A stretch of 12,884 bases of DNA from Mesorhizobium shangrilense (GCF_040537815.1 NZ_JBEWSZ010000023.1:1-12884); one strand, 5' to 3'; positions 1 through 6,786 are shown, numbered from the stretch's first letter. The notes: generated by a model from the letters alone, not told the origin. Translations and numbers: made by a program.

Positions 1-1
1 C

Positions 2-130
2 GATGGACAAGCAGAGGAGGATCGGTTGAAACAGTTGCCTATCGTTCAGAAAGTGTTCGGGTCGGAGGACGAGCGCGAGGGCCTGCGAGCATTTGCCGAG
101 AAGCGAAAGCCCGTTTGGCAGGGCCGGTAG
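2..130 (+). CDS. Enoyl-CoA hydratase/isomerase family, C-terminal fragment (runs in from left edge)
   Basis: The frame starting at base 2 is open from the window edge for 42 codons and ends with TAG at 128-130. The translated end reads ...KVFGSEDEREGLRAFAEKRK followed by PVWQGR. The pattern S-D-x-x-E-G-x-x-A-F-x-E-K-R-x-P-x-x-x-G is the standard C-terminal helix and tail of the crotonase (enoyl-CoA hydratase) superfamily. Such enzymes add water to, or isomerise, enoyl-CoA thioesters in the cytoplasm. The catalytic core lies outside the window, so the exact subfamily is unknown. The gene is co-directional with the two acyl-CoA dehydrogenases that follow; a hydratase next to dehydrogenases fits consecutive beta-oxidation-type steps. 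The gap of 204 bases to the dehydrogenase start is longer than in a tight operon. Confidence 0.8.
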   Translation, partial: DGQAEEDRLKQLPIVQKVFGSEDEREGLRAFAEKRKPVWQGR

Positions 131-334
131 GCCAAATGCCTTTTCCACTTGGCATACGCGGAGGAGCAATGAGCGAGTTTCTGAAGATGAATGGCTTTTA
201 GCAGTGTTCCTCGCATGAAGCTTCCCGCACTTCCAGAGAGTCAATTTGCCAAACGGCTAAAGGCTCGACGTCACGGCTCTTCATATTTACTCGGCAGGGA
301 ACGTTCGCCGTGCAGAACAAGAAAGAACTCGTTG
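131..334 (+). other. Leader region between hydratase and first dehydrogenase, with a 9-codon mini-ORF
   Basis: This gap contains ATGCC/GGCAT inverted arms at 136-140 and 151-155 and, just after them, a strong ribosome binding site (GGAGGAG, 160-166) followed by ATG at 169. That ATG opens a reading frame of only nine codons (MSEFLKMNGF minus its last residue's context; stop TAG at 196-198). The mini-ORF may be a decayed gene start or a leader peptide. The dehydrogenase frame is also open upstream to ATG 191 (48 extra codons), but that extension does not look like a dehydrogenase N-terminus. No recognisable terminator with a T-run is present. Confidence 0.3.
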
Positions 335-1498
335 ATGGACTTTCAACTGACCGCAGAGCAAAAGCTCATTTACAACACTGCCAGGGAGTTTTGCGAAAAG
401 GAATTGATCCCGCACGAAGGGTTGTTGGAAAAGACCCACGAACTCCCTCGGGAATTGGAGCTTGATATCCGTCGCAAGGCGATGACGATTGGCCTCCATG
501 GCTGCAACATGCCCGAAAGCGTGGGTGGGGGCGGGCTCGATTGTGTCTCTTTGACACTTGTAGAGAAGGCTCTGTCTCGAGCTTCCTTGGCGCTTGCCGA
601 ATGCGTGCGCCGACCGAACAACATTCTCGCCGCATGTGTCGGTGACCAGATCGGGCATTTTCTTGAACCGGTTATGCGCGGCGAAAAGCGAGAGTGTATT
701 GCTATGACGGAACCCGATGCCGGTTCCGATCTGAAAGGTATGAAGACAAGAGCGGTTCGCGACGGCGACGGCTGGATCATCAATGGCACCAAACACTTCA
801 TATCTAACGCTCAGATCGCGGATTTTGTAATCCTTTTTGCCGCGACCGGCCAGGATCAAACACCCTCGGGACCGCGGAAGCGGATCTCTTGCTTCCTTGT
901 CGATCTAAGCACGCCCGGCCTTGAAGTCGCTCCAGGCTATGATCACATGGGGCATCGTGGCTTCTACAACAACATCTTGCGCTTCGATGACGTGCGAGTT
1001 GGCGATTGGCAGATGGTTGGCGGCGAGGGCGAAGGATTTAAGGTTGTCAACGAGTGGCTTGGTCCTGGTCGATTGACAGTCGCGGCTGTTTGCCAGGCGC
1101 GTGCCGAACGTGCATTTGAAGTTGCGGCCAACTATGCCGCCCAGCGAAGGCAGTTCGGCCAACCCATCGGTAAGTTCCAGGGCGTAGGCTTTCCCTTGGC
1201 TGATATGGCAACCGACATCCGGCTCGGCGACCTCCTCCTGATGAACACCGCGTGGAGAGTCGATCAGAACTTCCCAACCTTCATCGAGGATTGTGCCATG
1301 GCGAAGGTCTGGTGTTCGGAAATGCTCGGCAGAGTAGCCGATCAAGCGATACAAATTTGCGGCGGAATGGGGGTTATGGCTGACCTTCCGCTAGAGCGCA
1401 TCTATCGTGACGCCCGAGTGGAACGCATTTGGGAAGGAACATCGGAGATCCAGCGTCACATCATCAGCCGGGAGCTCATGCGCGGGAGAAGGGCATGA
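335..1498 (+). CDS. Acyl-CoA dehydrogenase, copy 1 (387 aa)
   Basis: This is an FAD-dependent acyl-CoA dehydrogenase that would form the alpha,beta double bond of an acyl-CoA in the cytoplasm and pass electrons to ETF. Visible marks are the family signature CIAMTEPDAGSD (residues 121-132), the QRRQFGQPIGKFQ stretch (270-282), the second signature QICGGMG...D (340-350) and the presumed catalytic base Glu367 in IWEGTSEIQ. Length is typical of the family. I start at ATG 335 because the protein then begins MDFQLTAEQK, matching copy 2 (MDFELTAEQE), and AAGAAAG lies about 9 bases upstream. An in-frame ATG at 191 would add 48 residues without family character. It sits 42 bases before its paralogue and probably forms an operon with it. 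The natural substrate is not evident. Confidence 0.93.
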   Translation: MDFQLTAEQKLIYNTAREFCEKELIPHEGLLEKTHELPRELELDIRRKAMTIGLHGCNMPESVGGGGLDCVSLTLVEKALSRASLALAECVRRPNNILAACVGDQIGHFLEPVMRGEKRECIAMTEPDAGSDLKGMKTRAVRDGDGWIINGTKHFISNAQIADFVILFAATGQDQTPSGPRKRISCFLVDLSTPGLEVAPGYDHMGHRGFYNNILRFDDVRVGDWQMVGGEGEGFKVVNEWLGPGRLTVAAVCQARAERAFEVAANYAAQRRQFGQPIGKFQGVGFPLADMATDIRLGDLLLMNTAWRVDQNFPTFIEDCAMAKVWCSEMLGRVADQAIQICGGMGVMADLPLERIYRDARVERIWEGTSEIQRHIISRELMRGRRA

Positions 1499-1540
1499 AC
1501 TTTTGGCGAGCGCCAATGCGCACAACCAAGGATGTGACTG

Positions 1541-2707
1541 ATGGATTTCGAACTGACCGCGGAGCAGGAACTGCTCAATCAGACAGCGCGGGAATTCTGT
1601 GAAAAGGAACTGATCCCGCACGAAGGGTTGCTGGAAAAGACCAACGAGCTCCCGCGGGAGTTGGAGCTTGATATCCGTCGCAAGGCGATGACAGTAGGCC
1701 TCCACGCCTGCAACATGCCCGAAAGCGTGGGCGGGGCAGGGCTTGACTGCGTCTCGTTAACGCTCGTAGCGAAAGGCCTTTCGCGAGCTTCGCTGGCGTT
1801 GGCGGAATCCGTCCGCCGGCCTTGCAACATCCTGACTGCATGCGAGGGCGAGCAGGTCACCCATTTCCTCGATCCCGTCATGCGGGGCGAGAAGCGCGAA
1901 TGCATCGCGATGTCGGAACCTGATGCAGGCTCCGATTTGAAGGCGATGAAGACTCGCGCTGTCAAGGACGGGTCCGACTGGGTCATCAACGGTACAAAGC
2001 ACTTCATCGCGAATGTGCGGCTCTGCGAGTTCGTAATCCTGTTCGCCGTGACGGGCGAGGATCAAACGCCCGTGGGCACCCGGAAAAGGATCTCCTGCTT
2101 CCTCGTCGACCTCGACGCGCCGGGGCTGGAAGTGGCAAATGGTTACGAGCAAATGGGTCATAGAGGCTATCACAACAATATCTTGCGCTTCGATGACGTG
2201 CGGGTAGGCGGCTGGCAAATGGTCGGAGCGGAAGGCGAGGGTTTCAAGGTCGCTAGTGACTGGCTTGGTGGACCGGGCCGTTTAACTATCGCGGCCGTCT
2301 GCCAGGCGCGTGCCGAGCGGGCCTTCGAAGTTGCGGCCGACTGCGCCGCCCAGCGAAGGCAGTTCGGCCAACCAATCGGTAAGTTCCAGGGCGTAAGCTT
2401 TCCCTTGGCCGATATGGCAATCGACATCCGGCTCGGCGACCTCCTCCTGATGAACACTGCATGGAGGGTTGATCAGAACTTCCCAACCGTGATCGAGGAT
2501 GGTGCCATGGCGAAGGTCTGGTGCTCCGAAATGTTGGGACGCGTTGCCGACCAGGCAATCCAGACCTGCGGCGGCATGGGCTTGATGGCTGATCTTCCCC
2601 TTGAACGGATCTACCGCGATGCTCGGTTCGAGCGTATCTGGGAAGGTACATCGGAGATCCAGCGTCACATCATCAGTCGGCAGCTCATGCGCGAGAGGGG
2701 AGTCTGA
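1541..2707 (+). CDS. Acyl-CoA dehydrogenase, copy 2 (388 aa)
   Basis: A tandem paralogue of the preceding gene with the same architecture: signature CIAMSEPDAGSD (121-132), QRRQFGQPIGKFQ, QTCGGMG...D and the probable catalytic glutamate Glu368 in IWEGTSEIQ. AAGGA at 1528-1532, eight bases before ATG 1541, is a good ribosome binding site. Compared with copy 1 it has one extra glycine (WLGGPGRL against WLGPGRL, near residue 244), and many substitutions lie in the middle third. Both copies keep the active-site motifs, so the pair may form a hetero-oligomer, as some bacterial acyl-CoA dehydrogenase pairs do, or act on different chain positions. This is inference. It would act in the cytoplasm with ETF as electron acceptor. 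Confidence 0.93.
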   Translation: MDFELTAEQELLNQTAREFCEKELIPHEGLLEKTNELPRELELDIRRKAMTVGLHACNMPESVGGAGLDCVSLTLVAKGLSRASLALAESVRRPCNILTACEGEQVTHFLDPVMRGEKRECIAMSEPDAGSDLKAMKTRAVKDGSDWVINGTKHFIANVRLCEFVILFAVTGEDQTPVGTRKRISCFLVDLDAPGLEVANGYEQMGHRGYHNNILRFDDVRVGGWQMVGAEGEGFKVASDWLGGPGRLTIAAVCQARAERAFEVAADCAAQRRQFGQPIGKFQGVSFPLADMAIDIRLGDLLLMNTAWRVDQNFPTVIEDGAMAKVWCSEMLGRVADQAIQTCGGMGLMADLPLERIYRDARFERIWEGTSEIQRHIISRQLMRERGV

Positions 2708-2861
2708 GCCACGGTTCGGGTGTTGCTGACGCCATTTTGACAGCCGCCACACCTGCCTTTCGCGCCGCGGCGCTTGAGGGCGATCCAAGAATACCGAGGA
2801 GCGTTGAGGAGGGTGGCTCCGCTTCTCGACTGCGTCTATGACAATGAAAGAACGCTAAGGC
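2708..2861. other. Intergenic spacer, no gene recognised
   Basis: Between the second dehydrogenase and the thioesterase lie 154 bases. A short open stretch reads GVADAILTAATPAFRAA in the plus direction but has no start signal and no family I recognise. I see no hairpin followed by a T-run. The thioesterase ribosome binding site (GAAAG, 2846-2850) is at the right end. Co-transcription with the dehydrogenases is possible. Confidence 0.3.
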
Positions 2862-3380
2862 ATGGCCGAAATATATGATCTGCCGATCCCTTGGACCGGT
2901 CATTTGGAGGCCCCGTTTGTGCTCTTTCGGACAAACGTTCGTCCGGACTGGATTGATGAGTTCGAGCATGTGAGCTTCGTCCACTATCTCACCATCAGCA
3001 GTCATGCTAATTGGGCCTTCTGGAACTGGATAAACAGTCCAGAAGGCACAATGGAGGAACGTGAGGGGCACGAAAACGTAATCGTTGACAACCACGTGCG
3101 GTACATCAACGAACTAGCCCTGGGCACACCTATCCACGTTACCTCGCAGCTAATCGACTATGACGACAAGCGCTACCTACTGCTGAACCAAATTTGGAAA
3201 TCGGCAGATGGAGCCTTAGCGGCGACCAACGAGATGAAATGCCTTGGCTTCAACTTGAGAACTCGGCGCGCTGAAAAATGGCGTGCGATAGTCATGGAGA
3301 GACTGGAGTTGATCCGCAACTTTCAAGCTGCAGTTGGCGCACCTGCAGCCCTCGGCCGGGTCGCACTCAAGGAGAGATAA
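2862..3380 (+). CDS. Hot-dog fold acyl-CoA thioesterase, betainyl-CoA thioesterase-like (172 aa)
   Basis: The protein fits the 4-hydroxybenzoyl-CoA thioesterase-like hot-dog superfamily: a single domain that would hydrolyse an acyl-CoA to free acid plus CoA in the cytoplasm. Residues 17-45 (APFVLFRTNVRPDWIDEFEH) and 77-128 (NHVRYINEL, HVTSQL, DDKRYLLLNQIW, LAATNEMKCLGF) line up, from memory, with the thioesterase domain fused to L-carnitine dehydrogenases (betainyl-CoA thioesterase). In those proteins the first motif is usually W-V-D-Y-N-G-H-M-N; here it is W-I-D-E-F-E-H-V-S, so Asp32 and His36 remain but the N-G pair is replaced. Length is normal for a free-standing enzyme, with a tail of about 25 residues. 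ATG 2862 is preceded by GAAAG. It lies 154 bases after the dehydrogenases on the same strand, consistent with releasing their product. Confidence 0.78.
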   Translation: MAEIYDLPIPWTGHLEAPFVLFRTNVRPDWIDEFEHVSFVHYLTISSHANWAFWNWINSPEGTMEEREGHENVIVDNHVRYINELALGTPIHVTSQLIDYDDKRYLLLNQIWKSADGALAATNEMKCLGFNLRTRRAEKWRAIVMERLELIRNFQAAVGAPAALGRVALKER

Positions 3381-3857
3381 GGCATTCTTTGCTCATGCCC
3401 CCACTCAACGGTAACTCGCACCGACGAGAGTGGCGCCACGACCATCAAGAGACGTTGGAAACACGGCCGTACGGACCTGGAAGGGCGGTCGTCGACAATT
3501 CCTCCTGGATACCCAATGCGATCTTGAAATGATCGAGCGTATTACGGCAGATGAGCCGAATTCATATCTCCGCGGCCTTGGCCTGTGGCGCGACAATATT
3601 CTGATGAGAAGCCGCAGCTTCATTGTCGCGCCGCATCGGCCGGCTTCCGATTACCCACATCGTCGGCGGGCCTATTGCCCCGTATGAATCTGCCGTGATT
3701 CTGACCGTGACGCCGAATCACGGAGGCGTCACGGAGGCGAGACAAGACCAGCAGCGAAGCCGCTTGGCAGGTAGGCGATGCGCCGAGGCACCTTTCCCGA
3801 AACCGTCTGGCGATGTGTCTATGGTGGGTCGGTCGTTAGTCCGCGCGCCGCCGCCGA
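3381..3857. other. Gene-poor region with no identified gene
   Basis: The longest plus-strand open frame here is 3430-3687 (GTG start, 85 codons). Its central part (RRQFLLDTQCDLEMIERITA) looks somewhat protein-like but matches no family I know and has no convincing ribosome binding site. A second frame (3623-3883) contains the phrase SAVILTVTPNHGGVTEARQ, also unrecognised. The region contains a 10-bp perfect hairpin and an 11-bp tandem duplication (listed separately). It may be decayed mobile DNA. Confidence 0.3.
3705..3739. repeat. 10-bp perfect hairpin overlapping an 11-bp tandem duplication
   Basis: Arms CCGTGACGCC (3705-3714) and GGCGTCACGG (3725-3734) are exact reverse complements around a 10-base loop. 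The unit TCACGGAGGCG occurs twice in tandem at 3718-3728 and 3729-3739, so the duplication supplies part of the right arm. No T-run follows, so a simple intrinsic terminator is unlikely. It could be an insertion-sequence end or a recombination scar. Confidence 0.6.
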
Positions 3858-4093
3858 TCAGTCCGGGTCGTCAGAACGGGTGACGTAGTGGAGTTCGCGT
3901 AGGGCGGGGATGACGAGGGCGATGTCTTTGTAGGCCTCGTGCTCGATGAAATGCGCGGTCTCAGGCCCAGGCCTGGGCTTGCCGAGGACGGGCTTCCCTT
4001 TTTTTCGACGCAATATCCGGATCGCAGCAGCAGGCCGTGGTTGAGGTTGTCGAGGTCGAGTAGCCGTCTCCAGCTTTTGATGTTGTGATTCAT
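3858..4093 (-). CDS. Small reverse-strand ORF pair joined at a 7-A run; candidate -1 frameshift product of 78 aa
   Basis: On the minus strand, ATG at 4093-4091 is preceded by CGGAGCAGTACC (GGAG eight bases upstream). It opens MNHNIKSWRRLLDLDNLNHG and continues as LLLRSGYCVEKK. At 4004-3998 the message carries the heptamer A AAA AAG in the correct phase. Slipping back one base continues as GKPVLGKPRPGPETAHFIEH, then EAYKDIALVIPALRELHYVT and RSDDPD, with TGA at 3860-3858. Staying in frame gives a Ser/Pro/Arg-rich, shadow-like tail, and the -1 frame upstream of the heptamer also looks non-coding. The better coding frame therefore changes exactly at the heptamer. This could be programmed frameshifting, as in insertion sequences, or a homopolymer frameshift in a decaying gene. 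I do not recognise the family. It is divergent from IS66 tnpA, 80 bases away. Confidence 0.4.
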
Positions 4094-4147
4094 GGTACTG
4101 CTCCGGTGAAGGCCGCCTTGCTGAGGTAGGCTGAAGGGCTGCAAGTT

Positions 4148-4163
4148 CCAGTGCAAGCACTGG
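4148..4163. promoter_or_regulatory. 16-bp palindrome overlapping the tnpA ribosome binding site
   Basis: CCAGTGCAAGCACTGG has perfect 7-bp arms around a 2-base centre. It lies 10 bases before the GTG start of IS66 tnpA and overlaps its ribosome binding site (GGGAG, 4162-4166). The two-base centre suits a dimeric DNA-binding protein better than an RNA hairpin. It could be an operator for self-repression by the helix-turn-helix protein TnpA; this is inference. Confidence 0.45.
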
Positions 4164-4173
4164 GAGTAGCCCT

Positions 4174-4569
4174 GTGACGAAGCATCAGATTGAAGTGATC
4201 ACGTCGGTCGAGCGGCGCCGGCGCTGGTCTCGGGAGGAAAAAGAGCGGCTGGTCGCCGCGACGTTTGAGGCGGGGGCCAGTGCTTCCGAGATCTCGCAAT
4301 CGGCTGGCATTCATGTGAGCCAGCTTTTCCGGTGGCGCAAGGAATTCTGCCAGATCTCCGCGCCGTCCATGTCACAGCTCGTTGCGGTGGAAGTCGTCGA
4401 GGCGCGGCCGGCGCCGCAACCGCCTGCGCTGCAATCACCGATATCCCGATCGCGCAAGAAGAGCAGCATGGTGACGATCGAGCTTGGCGGCGCCCGCCGC
4501 CTGCGGGTCGAGAGTGATATCGACAGCGAGGCGCTCGGCCGGATCCTGGATGTGCTGGAGCGGCGATGA
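4174..4569 (+). CDS. tnpA: IS66 family element, TnpA accessory protein (131 aa)
   Basis: This is the first ORF of an IS66-type insertion sequence. The N-terminal half (about residues 12-55) contains RRRWSREEKERLVAATFEAG followed by ASASEISQSAGIHVSQLFRW, the typical helix-turn-helix of IS66/IS3-type OrfA proteins with its R-W-S-x-E-E-K and L-F-R-W-R-K marks. The C-terminal part ends with LGRILDVLERR, as is usual for TnpA. Length is typical. The start is GTG 4174 with GGGAG seven bases upstream. Its stop TGA overlaps the ATG of tnpB (ATGA), the classical coupled arrangement of IS66. The gene itself looks intact, but tnpB is cut after 15 codons and tnpC is absent, so the element cannot transpose by itself. 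I could not find a convincing IS66 left terminal repeat upstream. Confidence 0.9.
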   Translation: MTKHQIEVITSVERRRRWSREEKERLVAATFEAGASASEISQSAGIHVSQLFRWRKEFCQISAPSMSQLVAVEVVEARPAPQPPALQSPISRSRKKSSMVTIELGGARRLRVESDIDSEALGRILDVLERR

Positions 4570-4610
4570 TCTCGATCCCGAGCGGTGTGAAGGTGTGGCT
4601 CGCCACTGGG
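4566..4610 (+). pseudogene. tnpB: IS66 TnpB, first 15 codons only, truncated
   Basis: ATG at 4566 overlaps the tnpA stop and opens MISIPSGVKVWLATG, the characteristic N-terminus of IS66 TnpB (IPSGVxVWLATGHTDMRKGF). After the glycine codon ending at 4610 the sequence continues as the reverse-strand C-terminus of an IS701-type transposase. The plus frame ends at TAA 4623-4625. The rest of tnpB and all of tnpC are missing on the far side of the IS701 remnant, so this is a deletion/fusion junction, not a simple insertion. Confidence 0.85.
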
Positions 4611-5897
4611 ATGAGGAAGCCGTAAGCGGCAATTGTAAGGGTTGCATGATGGTGGAAGCCTCGCCAACCACGCCCCTCGTAATGGGCCAACCCAGTTCGG
4701 GTTTGAGTTCCTGGTAATCACGCTCGATGCGCCAGCGCAGCTTGGCAAGATCGACGAGTGCCTCGATGCCGATGCCTTGCGGCGAGGTCGAGAGCCAATA
4801 TCCGGTCGGTTCGGTCTCGCCATCGGGCCATTCCACAAGCAGCCATTCGACAGGCCGCAGCGTGGCGCGCCGGGCGGCGGGGCGGACACGCATGGCGGCA
4901 AAACGCGAGGTGAGCGGCGTATTGGATCCCTCGCGCCAGGTGGGCGTGACGAATGCCGAGGGCTGGCTCATGGCCAGACCCTTGACCGAGACCGGGGCAT
5001 GGCCGGGACCGCGTTGCAGTCGCGACGGCGGTCGCCCGTGCCCGCTCCAGGGCTTGGCAGGCAAGGGCTGCAGGTCCGGCGGCCAGACACTGGCATTGGA
5101 CTGGATGGCGACTGCGTAGGGCAGACCCACCTTGGTGAGGCCGGCGCGGAAGGCGCCGTTGCAGCCATACGCGGCATCCGCCAGCACGACGCCGGGTGCG
5201 ATATCTTGGGCCAGCGCGTGCGGATCTGATCCAGTGCGATCTCCGGCTTGGTCTTGAATGTCACCCCCCCTGCCTTGGCACGACGGCTCGCATCCTCGGC
5301 CCAAGCTTTGGGAAGATAAAGCCGATAGGCGACCGGCAGGCTCGCCGCATGGTTGGCCACCGACAGCGTCACCGCGACCTGGCAGTTGTCTGGCTTGCCC
5401 AAGCGTCCACAGTATTGCCGGGCCACCCCAACCGAATGCATCCCCTTCTTGGGAAAACCGCTGTCGTCGACGATCCAGGCCTCTTTGCTCCAGCGCCGCC
5501 AGCACTAGGTCGCGCACCTTGGCCAGCACCTTTGCATCCGACCAGCCCGCCTGGCCAACAAAGTGCAGAAGCGATTGGTGCTTCGCCGAAACCCGACCCG
5601 GAGCCACAAGCGCCGCCAGCACCAGGTCGCGCACCTTGGCCAGCACCTTTGCATCCGACCAGCCCGCCTGGCCAACAAAGTGCAGAAGCGATTGGTGCTT
5701 CGCCGAAACCCGACCCGGAGCCACAAGCGCCGCCATCGGTTCGACTCTTGCGCTCCCCCGGCAGCAACAGTCCGCTGCAATAATCATGAAGAGGCCGCGT
5801 TCGATCCGAATGATCAAAAACGCCGCTCAGCGCCTCGACACACGCCTCAAAACGGTCCGCGATACCGGCCTCAAACTCTGTTATCTCATCGATCCAT
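4611..5897 (-). pseudogene. IS701-type DDE transposase pseudogene with at least four frameshifts
   Basis: Reading the minus strand, fragments in different frames join into one transposase. They are: WIDEITEFEAGIADRFEACV...HDYCSGLLPGERKS (about 5896-5746); then, one frame over, VEPMAALVAPGRVSAKHQSL... duplicated; then EAWIVDDSGFPKKGMHSVGV...KTKPEIALDQIR (about 5490-5230); then APGVVLADAAYG... to RWRIERDYQELK (about 5220-4700); and finally HYEGRGWRGFHHHATLTIAA YGFLI at the junction with IS66. The DDE residues are seen as VDDSG, LADAAYG and ERDYQELK. The order and spacing match DDE-superfamily endonuclease transposases of the IS701 type. Besides the frameshifts, the gene carries a 117-bp in-frame duplication, lacks a usable start (ATG 5897-5895 is out of frame with what follows) and ends abruptly at 4611. 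It is certainly inactive. Family naming is from recall. Confidence 0.85.
5492..5734. repeat. 117-bp tandem duplication inside the IS701-type transposase
   Basis: The unit at 5492-5608 is repeated at 5609-5725, followed by the first 9 bases again (5726-5734). I see one difference by eye (T at 5506, C at 5623), which is synonymous (Leu) on the minus strand. The period is 39 codons, so the protein segment AALVAPGRVSAKHQSLLHFV...KVRDLVL is present twice in frame. The near-identity suggests a recent duplication by slippage or unequal exchange at the AGCGCCGCC boundary repeats. Confidence 0.95.
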
Positions 5898-5970
5898 CAA
5901 AAACAGCGAATCGACAAACTAACAAATCCTGGCCACCATTGAATCTACGAAGTTTTCTGACTCGGTAGTA

Positions 5971-6774
5971 CTATGGCTTCGTCAGCTTGGCCCGATAGTC
6001 CCCGTCCAAGATGGATGGCAGCGATATCTTCTTGGTCCGGGCGCCGTCGACAGCGATCATTTCACCGCTAACGAAACTGGATTCGTCGCTAGCCAACCAA
6101 AGGACCGCATTTGCTATCTCCTTTGGGGATCCGATCCTTCCCACCGGATGTAGTTGCGCCAATTCCCGCTCGACCAAGCTTCGGTCCGGGTGGAGTTCTA
6201 CGTAGGACCGATTCAGGTCAGTTTCGATCCAACCGGGACAAACGGTATTGCAGCGTATTCCATCAGGTCCAAGGTCAACTGAGAGTCCAAGCGTAAGACC
6301 GTGCACGCCGGCCTTGGTGGCGGCGTATGCTGTATGCCAGGGGTTGACCATAAAGCCCTCGACCGACCCAATGTTGACGATCGTGCCTAAGCCGACACGT
6401 CTCATTTCTGGGGCCACATATTTGGCCATGAGAAACGGACCACGGAGATTGACCGCCATAAGTCGGTCCCAATCCTCGACAGTCTGTTCGTCGATGGACT
6501 TATGCACGATGATACCAGCATTGTTGACTAGTACATCGATCCTGCCAAACTTCTGAAGGACCTCGTCAACGAATGCACGAACCGAGGTCTCCTTTGTGAC
6601 GTCAAGACACATAAACGCTAGCCTCTCGACGCTGACAGGGGGAGAGCGCTCGTCAAACAAATCGCCGACGACAACCATCGCCTCTTCATCAGCGAGCCTC
6701 TCGGCAATCGCCCGCCCTATGCCTCGATTGCCCCCGGTGACGACGACAACTTTGCCTGATAGCCGATTACCCAA
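5971..6774 (-). CDS. Short-chain dehydrogenase/reductase, probably NAD-dependent (267 aa)
   Basis: A classical SDR oxidoreductase that would interconvert a hydroxyl and a keto group in the cytoplasm. Visible are the nucleotide-binding TGGNRGIG (13-20), Asp38 at the end of beta-2 (VVVGD), which favours NAD(H), NNAG (84-87), and the catalytic Asn109, Ser137, Tyr150 and Lys154 (YAATK). The C-terminal SGEMIAVDGA is also typical. Length is slightly above the usual 250 because of a tail after residue 246. The start is TTG at 6774-6772, with a perfect AGGAGG five bases upstream (plus-strand 6780-6785). That site overlaps the stop codon of the upstream SDR, so the two genes are probably translationally coupled. 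It may act on a hydroxyacyl substrate; FabG-like annotation would be a default and is not proven. Confidence 0.93.
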   Translation of the reverse strand: MGNRLSGKVVVVTGGNRGIGRAIAERLADEEAMVVVGDLFDERSPPVSVERLAFMCLDVTKETSVRAFVDEVLQKFGRIDVLVNNAGIIVHKSIDEQTVEDWDRLMAVNLRGPFLMAKYVAPEMRRVGLGTIVNIGSVEGFMVNPWHTAYAATKAGVHGLTLGLSVDLGPDGIRCNTVCPGWIETDLNRSYVELHPDRSLVERELAQLHPVGRIGSPKEIANAVLWLASDESSFVSGEMIAVDGARTKKISLPSILDGDYRAKLTKP

Positions 6775-6786
6775 AAATTCCTCCTA
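6772..6786 (-). promoter_or_regulatory. Ribosome binding site deciding a TTG start, overlapping the upstream stop
   Basis: On the minus strand the sequence reads TAGGAGGAATTTTTG: the stop codon TAG of the upstream SDR shares bases with AGGAGG, and TTG follows five bases later. No in-frame ATG lies nearby, and the next residues (GNRLSGKVVVVTGG) place the Rossmann strand correctly. This arrangement indicates translational coupling, with the weak TTG start offset by a perfect Shine-Dalgarno sequence. Confidence 0.8.

Noticed and set aside
191..334. N-terminal extension of the first acyl-CoA dehydrogenase from ATG 191
   Set aside because: The 48 extra residues lack family similarity. The paralogue begins at the position equal to ATG 335, and a ribosome binding site precedes that ATG.
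287..859. Long antisense ORFs inside the acyl-CoA dehydrogenase genes
   Set aside because: They are shadow frames of GC-rich coding DNA, occur equally in both copies, and carry no recognisable protein family.
4435..5817. A 460-codon reverse-strand open frame that could be taken for one intact transposase
   Set aside because: It contains several frameshifted, non-homologous stretches and runs through the junction into the antisense of IS66 tnpA/tnpB. The real transposase text hops between frames.
5980..6000. GTCAGCTTGGCC, resembling the start of a rhizobial tts box
   Set aside because: It is the antisense of the SDR C-terminus (AKLTKP). Only the first nine bases fit, and no gene follows in the right direction.
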